Source of the DNA: an uncultured Lachnospiraceae bacterium
GTDB taxonomy: Bacteria; Bacillota; Clostridia; Lachnospirales; Lachnospiraceae
Length of the DNA: 6,695 nucleotides
NCBI GenBank assembly: GCA_937915975.1
Contig: CALGGL010000199.1
Coordinates: forward strand, 1 to 6,695
Direction: 5' to 3'
A program made the translations under genes and the position numbers. Below the pieces are notes generated by a model. It worked only from the letters and a program-made list of their open reading frames with translations, did not search any database and was not told the origin of the DNA. Shown piece by piece: positions 5,442-6,695 of the stretch (the first letter of the stretch is position 1; each line of letters begins with the position of its first letter).

Positions 5442-5465
5442 TTTTCAATAAAGAGGAGATAAAAA

Positions 5466-6254
5466 ATGAAATTAAGAAAAAAAATTTTATGCAGTCTTTT
5501 AACCATAGGCACAATCGCCTCACTCCTTACAGGATGTGGCAAGAAAGATTCCAAGACATTTACCGTTGGGTTTGATGCTGAATACCCTCCATACGGTTAT
5601 ATGGATGATAACGGAGAATATACAGGCTTTGACCTTGAGCTTGCGGAAGAGGTTTGCAAAATCAACGGATGGGAATTAAAGAAACAGCCTATAGATTGGG
5701 CAAATAAGGATAACGAGCTTAATTCAGGCTCCATTGACTGTATCTGGAACGGTTTTACAATTAACGGACGTGAGGATGATTACGAATGGTCTGTTCCTTA
5801 TGTGGATAACAGTCAGGTAATAGTTGTAAAGGCAAGCTCGGGAATAACCAAGCTTGCAGATCTTGAAGGAAAAACTGTAGGTGTTCAGGCTGCTTCCGCT
5901 GCACTTGAATTACTTAACGACGAAGAGGGACAGAAGGATTTGGCCGATACATTCAAGAATCTTCAGGAATTTGCCGATTACAATACTGCTTTTGTTGAGC
6001 TCCAAGCCGATTCCGTTGATGCTATAGCTATGGATATCGGAGTTGCTCAGTATCAGATAAGCGGACGTGGCGATGAATTTATAATTCTTGATGAGCACTT
6101 AAATGCCGAACAGTACGGCGTAGGCTTTAAGCTTGGAAATACAGAGATGCGCGATAAGGTTAACAGCGCTTTAAAAGAGTTAAAGCAAAACGGAAAATTT
6201 GATGAGCTTGCCGAAAAATACGGCTTATCGGATATGACATGCCTTGAACAGTAA
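5466..6254 (+). CDS. Polar amino-acid ABC transporter, substrate-binding lipoprotein
   Basis: This is a 262-residue family 3 solute-binding protein, displayed outside the membrane to capture an amino acid for its permease. The N terminus MKLRKKILCS plus a hydrophobic stretch ends in the lipobox LLTGC, with cysteine 24 as the lipid anchor. The mature domain shows FTVGFDAEYPPYGYMD at 32-47, the hallmark GFDLELAEEV at 54-63, FTINGREDDYEWS near 97-109 with R102 as the probable carboxylate-binding arginine, LEGKTVGVQAASAALE near 133-148 and DAIAMDIGVAQY near 175-186 with D180, which usually binds the substrate amino group. Length and order are normal for the family. AGAGGAG lies 7 bases before the ATG. 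The permease gene follows 45 bases later. Substrate identity (for example glutamine, cystine or a basic amino acid) cannot be settled from sequence alone. Confidence 0.95.
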   Translation: MKLRKKILCSLLTIGTIASLLTGCGKKDSKTFTVGFDAEYPPYGYMDDNGEYTGFDLELAEEVCKINGWELKKQPIDWANKDNELNSGSIDCIWNGFTINGREDDYEWSVPYVDNSQVIVVKASSGITKLADLEGKTVGVQAASAALELLNDEEGQKDLADTFKNLQEFADYNTAFVELQADSVDAIAMDIGVAQYQISGRGDEFIILDEHLNAEQYGVGFKLGNTEMRDKVNSALKELKQNGKFDELAEKYGLSDMTCLEQ

Positions 6255-6299
6255 TTACTGATAAAGGACAAATTTTAATACTTTACAGGAGTAGCACAA

Positions 6300-6695
6300 A
6301 TGAGTTTCATTACTATGCTTGAACAGTTGTCAAGCGGAATGGTCAATACCATATTAATTTTTGTATTAACATTGGTTTTCTCACTTCCTCTTGGTTGGAT
6401 AGTTGCTTTCGGAAGAATGTCAAAAAATAAAATATTGAGCGGCATAACCGGATTTATAATATCCATCTTAAGGGGTACTCCGCTTATGCTTCAATTAATG
6501 GTAGTATTTTACGGACCGTATTTTCTGTTTAAGCTGCCCATAACAAATTGGAGATTTCCTGCTATTATTGTTGGATTTTCAATTAATTATGCTGCATATT
6601 TTGCGGAAATATATCGTTCAGGCATAAGTGCTATACCTGTAGGTCAGTATGAAGCTGCACAAATTCTTGGTTATAATAAAGTACAGACCTTCTTT
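6300..6695 (+). CDS. Amino-acid ABC transporter permease (5' part, cut by window edge)
   Basis: The 132 visible codons, starting at ATG 6300-6302 with AGGAG 8 bases upstream, encode the start of a HisM/GlnP-type permease that forms the membrane channel for the preceding binding protein. Visible features are a hydrophobic helix near residues 17-38, the family segment LRGTPLMLQLMVVFYG near 57-72, a helix containing AIIVGFSINYAAYFAEIYRSG near 85-105, and the EAA loop EAAQILG near 115-121 that contacts the ATPase. About 80-90 residues are missing on the right. The frame is open to the last base. The gene is in one operon with the lipoprotein; the ATPase gene is expected just beyond. Confidence 0.93.
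   Translation, partial: MSFITMLEQLSSGMVNTILIFVLTLVFSLPLGWIVAFGRMSKNKILSGITGFIISILRGTPLMLQLMVVFYGPYFLFKLPITNWRFPAIIVGFSINYAAYFAEIYRSGISAIPVGQYEAAQILGYNKVQTFF

Larger units (their letters stand above)
5239..5465. other. Divergent regulatory region between the repressor and the transporter
   Basis: This is 227 bases of AT-rich DNA with no gene. It contains the two outward-facing promoters, a weak dyad at the repressor promoter and a stronger 34-base dyad at the transporter promoter. The two dyads do not share a half-site, so they are probably recognised by different proteins. Confidence 0.7.

Noticed and set aside
5421..5465. Riboswitch or T-box leader before the amino-acid-binding lipoprotein gene
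   Set aside because: The predicted leader is about 40 bases, with no conserved T-box sequence and no terminator hairpin.

Overview
The window looks like chromosomal DNA of a low-GC anaerobic Firmicute, most likely a Lachnospiraceae-type Clostridium relative. The basis is the AT-rich intergenic DNA, AGGAGG-type ribosome binding sites, a type III glutamine synthetase, a D-lactate-dehydrogenase-like sequence, a BlaI/MecI-type regulator and a Gram-positive lipoprotein ABC transporter. The family-level placement is an inference from gene content and protein style, not a database result.

Layout: (1) Bases 1-415, minus strand, are one open frame that joins the first 58 codons of a shikimate kinase (34% GC) in frame to about 80 codons from the C-terminal half of a mobile-element ParB-like protein (54% GC). 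The two halves meet at a 12-base segment encoding EKAF. This is either a real illegitimate recombination or a metagenome assembly chimera. (2) Bases 416-625 are non-coding, with one strong hairpin. (3) Bases 626-2731, minus strand, encode the complete type III glutamine synthetase glnN. (4) Bases 2853-3200, minus strand, encode a small protein that resembles only the N-terminal domain of D-lactate dehydrogenase. It lies 40 bases downstream of (5) 3241-4734, minus strand, an unrecognised 497-residue protein with two membrane helices, an acidic block, a long lysine-rich block and a globular C-terminal region. These two genes are probably co-transcribed. (6) Bases 4864-5238, minus strand, encode a BlaI/MecI-family repressor with its own promoter and an intrinsic terminator; no BlaR/MecR partner is in the window. 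(7) Diverging from it on the plus strand, 5466-6254 encode a polar amino-acid-binding lipoprotein, followed by the first 132 codons of its permease (6300-6695, cut by the window edge). The transporter ATPase is expected further right.

Functional theme: nitrogen and amino-acid economy (glutamine synthesis, amino-acid uptake, possibly aromatic amino-acid synthesis) beside an uncharacterised membrane protein. The clearest regulatory signal is a 34-base imperfect palindrome covering the -10 element and probable start site of the transporter operon. I found no CRISPR array, complete mobile element, tRNA or rRNA. I see no complete new multi-gene system. The least explained parts are the 497-residue charge-block protein with its dehydrogenase-fragment partner, and the chimeric left edge.
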